A DNA stretch of 64,000 nucleotides from Agrobacterium cavarae. Lineage in GTDB: Bacteria > Pseudomonadota > Alphaproteobacteria > Rhizobiales > Rhizobiaceae. This document shows positions 60,462-64,000 of this stretch, one piece after another (the stretch's first letter is position 1; the number at the start of each line of letters is the position of its first letter). The stretch is from NCBI RefSeq assembly GCF_004310285.1, contig NZ_SISF01000030.1, positions 186,001 through 250,000 on the forward strand, in the 5' to 3' direction. The translations under genes were made by a program, and so were the position numbers. The notes below the pieces were generated by a model, which did no database searches, was not told the DNA's origin, and saw only the letters and a program-made list of their open reading frames with translations.

Positions 60462-61886
60462 TCACGCTTTGCTTTCTGCACTTCGTATAGCTGTTTTTGC
60501 TGGATCTTGATCGCTTTGCGATGCCTCGACTTGAACACGTTGTTCGATCGATTCGGCGACTTTGCGAGTCTGCACGCGTATGTCAGGCACAGCAGTAATT
60601 TCCCAAAACTGCCCCGCTGTCAAGGCACCCACAGCGAATAGGTCAGACTGCGGATGCCCGTCGGGCTTGAGAACATGGTTCTGCGCATCGACCCTGATGC
60701 CTAGTCCAAGTGGGTCGGTATCGATCATGTTATCTGTGACCATCTGCTGCAGAAGCGGAGAGTGGGAAATGCCAGCTCGCTCCATGCCGGTACAATTTAC
60801 CAGCCAGTCGAAGGGCAAACAAACCTGGCCCGTTTCACCTCGTTTACGGTAGGTCAGGAAAGGCCCCTCCTCCGCCCTGGCAATACTTTGTACGAAACCA
60901 GCGTGAACTTCGACCACATCCTGCTTCAGCAATCCAGCGAAGACCTCATGCACTTGCGGCGCGACCCGGTGCCGGTGAATATTCCACCAGGCAAGGGCAT
61001 GGCGAAGGAACCGCGCCCGCTTCGGTTCATCCAGGGACTGCCAGAGCTTTTGGGTCTGTGGACGCAAACCATCCATGACAGCACGCCACTCCGCGCCCGC
61101 TCTTACAACGCGCCGAAGGTCGGCCATGATCTGACTGATTTCGCTGCATCCTGGATTGAGCTTCGGGTCTACAGGGGTAACAGGCGATGTGCTGTGGCCA
61201 TGAGGGACAAGGCCTCGGCGCGAGATCACATGGATCTTTCCGCGATGCCCCATATTCCGGAGCGACAAAACCTGATCGATCATCGTCAAGCCGGACCCCA
61301 AGATACAGATCGTGTCATCGGGCTGAACCCTGGAGAGCCAGTTGAGACGCCATGGGTTTCGGACGACGCGGCGCAGCAGCGCCATATCGGCCTCTCGAGT
61401 TAGCCGCGGTAAACTTGCCGTCCCAACGCCAAGACACAGGACCCCCCTTTTAGCAATCAGCGACGTTCCGTCACTAAGACGAAAGGCGACACGGCCCTCA
61501 CCAATGGCTGAACACGACATCGCCTTGGCCTTGATGAAGTCAACTCGAATCCGTTGCCTTTGATCTCGAAGAAGGGCGGCGAGCGTATCGCGCAAATAAA
61601 GTCCGTAGTCATTTCGGCTGGCAAAGCCAGACCCGTCTACGTCCCGTCCTCGGCTACTCAGCCAATTGAGAAAGTCATCGGAACGATCGACAAAAGCGCT
61701 CATTCGCGCTGCTGGTACATTTAACCGATGAAGATGCAGCTCAGTGCGATATGCCGTTCCTCTTCCGAAGCTCGCATCATCGCCGACGATGGCAATCGAT
61801 GTGCCTGCGGGAAGCAATTGCAAAAGATTGGTTACCAGACTGATCGCTGAAAATCCGGATCCCACCACCGCGACGTCATAGATCAT
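60462..61886 (-). CDS. FAD/NAD(P)-binding protein (COG4529 type)
   Basis: A 474-residue flavoprotein with an N-terminal dinucleotide fold (VAVVGSGFSAISLVTNLL) and a second nucleotide site (ICILGSGLTMIDQVLSL). It resembles the HpnW/FAD-NAD(P)-binding family often found near siderophore or oxidation genes; the reaction is unknown. AAGGAGG precedes ATG 61886. It contains a perfect match to the RepB-site consensus at 61399-61414. Adjacent and divergent to repA. Confidence 0.85.
   Translation of the reverse strand: MIYDVAVVGSGFSAISLVTNLLQLLPAGTSIAIVGDDASFGRGTAYRTELHLHRLNVPAARMSAFVDRSDDFLNWLSSRGRDVDGSGFASRNDYGLYLRDTLAALLRDQRQRIRVDFIKAKAMSCSAIGEGRVAFRLSDGTSLIAKRGVLCLGVGTASLPRLTREADMALLRRVVRNPWRLNWLSRVQPDDTICILGSGLTMIDQVLSLRNMGHRGKIHVISRRGLVPHGHSTSPVTPVDPKLNPGCSEISQIMADLRRVVRAGAEWRAVMDGLRPQTQKLWQSLDEPKRARFLRHALAWWNIHRHRVAPQVHEVFAGLLKQDVVEVHAGFVQSIARAEEGPFLTYRKRGETGQVCLPFDWLVNCTGMERAGISHSPLLQQMVTDNMIDTDPLGLGIRVDAQNHVLKPDGHPQSDLFAVGALTAGQFWEITAVPDIRVQTRKVAESIEQRVQVEASQSDQDPAKTAIRSAESKA
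61399..61414. promoter_or_regulatory. parS-like site inside the FAD-protein gene
   Basis: GTTAGCCGCGGTAAAC fits the repABC centromere pattern GTTNNNNGCNNNNAAC, though the inner bases are not perfectly symmetrical. It lies 585 bases from the perfect copy near repA. Confidence 0.55.
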
Positions 61887-61998
61887 ATTGGCCTCCTTGG
61901 TATTGCATGATCAACAAAGCTCACGCCAACTCAAAAAGCAAATGAAAGCATCGACACACGCTGAACTGAGATACCGATAGGCAGCGTTGCGGAAATCG

Positions 61999-62014
61999 GT
62001 TAGCCGCGGCTAAC
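61999..62014. promoter_or_regulatory. parS centromere-like palindrome
   Basis: GTTAGCCGCGGCTAAC is a perfect 16-base palindrome of the type bound by RepB of repABC replicons. It lies 214 bases upstream of repA. A GAGGCG/CGCCTC dyad follows at 62023-62037. Confidence 0.85.
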
Positions 62015-62128
62015 ACGATGAAGAGGCGATCCGCCTCACGCCTTTGCCAAGCAACCAAACTCTATTTCTGATTCAAAATGCCGTTGTATGACGCTGAAAA
62101 GATTCATGTTTGGCTTAAGAAATGCCTA

Positions 62129-62203
62129 TTGCGTCAAAAAGAGAATCGGCGCTTATATCCCAGTTGCGGAAAAATCCGATTTCGACGGAAAAAACCGCAA
62201 CTG
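62129..62203 (+). promoter_or_regulatory. Candidate repABC promoter and RepA operator
   Basis: TTGCGT (62129-62134) and TTATAT (62153-62158) are spaced 18 bases apart. The inverted repeat CAGTTGCGG (62161-62169)/CCGCAACTG (62195-62203) directly follows, where RepA with RepB would repress the operon. Confidence 0.55.
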
Positions 62204-62227
62204 ATCTAACGAGCGGAAAAGAGAGAA

Positions 62228-63442
62228 ATGACACCTGGTGCTGACCCCAACATTGCTGAGAGAGCGCCCGATCTCACGAGCCTCATCTTACAGCATTCGG
62301 CAGCTTTGTCTGCACAGCTTCAGGCGCACAATGCTCACACATTTGCGCCGTTGTCCGAAAAGACCATGCGCACATTCTCTCCTTCCGAGACAGCAAAGCT
62401 GATCGGCATTGGTGAGGCCTATCTTCGCCAGATCGCCGCCGAGATGCCGGACCTCAGCGCATCGCAGAGCGGCGGTCGCCGCAGCTATTCCGTCGACGAC
62501 ATCCACGCGATCCGCAAACACCTAGATCAGGGTGCCCGCGGTACACGCCGCTATCTGCCGCATCGCCGTGAAGGTGAGGCGCTCCAGGTCGTCGCAGTCA
62601 TGAATTTCAAGGGCGGCTCAGGCAAGACGACCACCTCCGCGCATCTCGCTCAATATCTGGCGTTGCGCGGCTATCGCGTTCTCGCCATCGACCTTGACCC
62701 GCAGGCCAGTCTGTCCGCCCTCTTCGGTCACCAGCCTGAATTGGATGTCGGTCCAAACGAAACACTATACGGTGCTATCCGCTACGACGATGAACAGCGT
62801 CCTGTCGCAGAAATTGTCAGAGGCACCTACATCCCTGACCTCCACATCATTCCCGGCAATCTGGAACTCATGGAGTTCGAGCACGATACGCCTCGTGCTT
62901 TGATGCGCCGCGCGCCTGGCGACACGTTGTTCTTCGCCCGCATCGGTCAGGCAATCGCTCAGGTGCAGAACTTCTACGACGTCGTTGTCATCGATTGCCC
63001 TCCACAGCTCGGCTATCTGACACTGTCTGCCCTGACGGCAGCGACCTCGGTTCTCGTTACCGTTCATCCGCAAATGCTCGACGTGATGTCGATGAATCAG
63101 TTTCTGGCAATGACCGGCGATCTTCTCTCTGAAATCGGCCGTGCCGGTGCGCGCTCGGATTATCATTGGATGCGTTATCTGGTGACGCGCTTCGAACCGA
63201 GCGACGGACCACAGAACCAGATGGTGGCGTTCCTCCGTTCCATCTTCGGTGAGAACGTTCTGAACCATCCAATGCTGAAGAGCACGGCGATCTCCGACGC
63301 CGGTTTGACCAATCAGACCCTGTTTGAAGTTGAACGGACCCTCTTCACACGGTCGACCTATGACCGTGCCTTGGAAGCCATGACTAACGTAAATGCCGAA
63401 ATTGAAGGCCTGATAAAAAAAGCGTGGGGTAGAACCGCATGA
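62228..63442 (+). CDS. repA: RepA partition ATPase of a repABC replicon
   Basis: A 404-residue ParA-like ATPase that segregates the replicon and represses repABC transcription. An N-terminal helix-turn-helix region (about 55-95) precedes the deviant Walker A FKGGSGKTTTSAHLAQYL near residue 128 and the VVVIDCPPQLGYL Walker B. Its stop overlaps the repB start (ATGA at 63439). The adjacent parS palindrome and upstream IR complete the partition module. Confidence 0.96.
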   Translation: MTPGADPNIAERAPDLTSLILQHSAALSAQLQAHNAHTFAPLSEKTMRTFSPSETAKLIGIGEAYLRQIAAEMPDLSASQSGGRRSYSVDDIHAIRKHLDQGARGTRRYLPHRREGEALQVVAVMNFKGGSGKTTTSAHLAQYLALRGYRVLAIDLDPQASLSALFGHQPELDVGPNETLYGAIRYDDEQRPVAEIVRGTYIPDLHIIPGNLELMEFEHDTPRALMRRAPGDTLFFARIGQAIAQVQNFYDVVVIDCPPQLGYLTLSALTAATSVLVTVHPQMLDVMSMNQFLAMTGDLLSEIGRAGARSDYHWMRYLVTRFEPSDGPQNQMVAFLRSIFGENVLNHPMLKSTAISDAGLTNQTLFEVERTLFTRSTYDRALEAMTNVNAEIEGLIKKAWGRTA

Positions 63443-64000
63443 GCAGAAAGCAAATCTTCGCCAATCTCGGTGGCACCGGTGCCGATAACAACGAAGCCGC
63501 TGCGGACCGTCCGCGCCCACGTATTCGGCCTATTCTCGGCTCGCCGGATCTGGTTACCGATACGGTCAACTCGCCCGTTGGAATGATCGGTCAGTCTCTC
63601 AACGAAGTTTCCGAACGCAGCAAGCGTGCCGAGGAAATCGAAAAGAAGCTGGCTGAAGGCCTGGCGATCGTTGCGCTTGATCCTGCCGATATCGATCCGT
63701 CCTTTATCCCAGACCGCATGCCGGCATCGCGTGAGGCAGATGTGGGTCTGGTCGAAGCCATTCGTGAGCAGGGCCAACAGGTCCCGATCCTGGTTCGCCC
63801 GCATCCAGATAGGCCCGGCCGCTATCAGGTCGCCTTCGGACATCGTCGTCTGCGTGCTGTCGCGGAAATCGGTATTCCTGTTCGTGCCGTCGTTCGTGAT
63901 CTGACAGACGAGCAGCTTGTCGTCGCACAGGGTCAGGAAAACAACGAGCGCCGAGATCTCAGCTACATCGAGAAGGCGCGCTTTGCACAGAAGCTGCAGC
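63439..64000 (+). CDS. repB: RepB partition protein (partial, runs off the window)
   Basis: The first 187 codons of a ParB-like protein that binds the parS palindrome and works with RepA. It shows MSRKQIFANLG, then the ParB/Srx core with LVEAIREQGQQVPILVRPHPD, FGHRRLRAVAE and GQENNERRDLSYIEKARFA. Overlaps repA by four bases. repC, the replication initiator, should follow outside the window, with the antisense regulatory RNA between repB and repC. Confidence 0.95.
   Translation, partial: MSRKQIFANLGGTGADNNEAAADRPRPRIRPILGSPDLVTDTVNSPVGMIGQSLNEVSERSKRAEEIEKKLAEGLAIVALDPADIDPSFIPDRMPASREADVGLVEAIREQGQQVPILVRPHPDRPGRYQVAFGHRRLRAVAEIGIPVRAVVRDLTDEQLVVAQGQENNERRDLSYIEKARFAQKLQ

Noticed and set aside
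1-64000. CRISPR arrays, tRNA/rRNA genes, prophage or restriction/defence islands
   Set aside because: No regularly spaced direct repeats, no tRNA cloverleaf-type T-loops and no nuclease, methyltransferase-specificity, toxin-antitoxin or phage structural genes were recognised on either strand.

Overview
The window looks like a chromosomal or chromid segment of an alphaproteobacterium of the family Rhizobiaceae, most likely Agrobacterium or a close relative. The evidence is a blcR-blcABC (attJKLM) gamma-butyrolactone operon, a membrane-bound ferritin gene (mbfA) behind two Irr-type iron boxes, a repABC partition/replication operon with its 16-bp palindromic centromere site, and RIME-like intergenic repeats. 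Coding is dense and no tRNA, rRNA, CRISPR array, prophage or intact insertion sequence was found. Functions were assigned by reading motifs and from family knowledge; no database search was run.

Layout. 1-5.3 kb: a GST-fold (FzlA-like) gene, queG, an SDR, a short RlpA-like secreted protein and rsmB. 5.4-10.5 kb: an iron-uptake-type cluster imelysin / di-haem oxidoreductase / second imelysin / Tat-exported DUF1513, followed by tspO. 11.3-16.3 kb: an AcoR-type sigma-54 activator, a matching -24/-12 promoter, a 2,3-butanediol dehydrogenase and a flavin monooxygenase with a SnoaL-like N-terminus. 16.4-19.2 kb: thioesterase, nucleosidase and guaA. 19.4-23 kb: an SDR/NTF2 pair divergent from a LysR regulator, a DUF1206 membrane protein and a PPOX-fold protein. 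23.3-27.7 kb: blcR divergent from blcABC, which converts gamma-butyrolactone to succinate and can quench acyl-homoserine-lactone signals. 27.8-32.6 kb: small protein, ArsC-like reductase, YbaK, M29 aminopeptidase and an MHS transporter with a large periplasmic insert.

32.6-43.7 kb is a sugar-acid island: GntR regulator, TRAP transporter (dctPQM), L-idonate/L-gulonate-type 5-dehydrogenase, uxuA and uxuB on the minus strand, then an Ldh-family oxidoreductase, a GntR-type regulator with two winged helices and an enolase-superfamily enzyme. The simplest reading is uptake of an aldonate such as L-gulonate and its conversion through D-fructuronate and D-mannonate to 2-keto-3-deoxygluconate. 43.7-45.5 kb: flavin reductase and an orphan Bug-type binding protein.

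45.7-51.7 kb is core translation machinery on the minus strand: infC (ATT start), rpmI, rplT, a kinase-like gene overlapping pheS, pheS and pheT. 51.8-56 kb: hydrolase, transglutaminase-like protease, EamA exporter divergent from an Lrp regulator, and mbfA. 56.3-62 kb: Gfo/Idh/MocA oxidoreductase, flavodoxin-like protein, XRE-cupin regulator divergent from an omega-aminotransferase, and an FAD/NAD(P)-binding protein. The window ends in repA and the start of repB. Essential translation genes about 10 kb from repABC mean that the replicon is a chromid or a fused replicon.

No wholly new system stands out. The parts most worth a second look are the sigma-54/AcoR-butanediol-monooxygenase unit, the putative L-gulonate island with its Shine-Dalgarno-in-loop hairpin and tandem-winged-helix regulator, the kinase-like gene overlapping pheS, and the repeat family that abuts stop codons.
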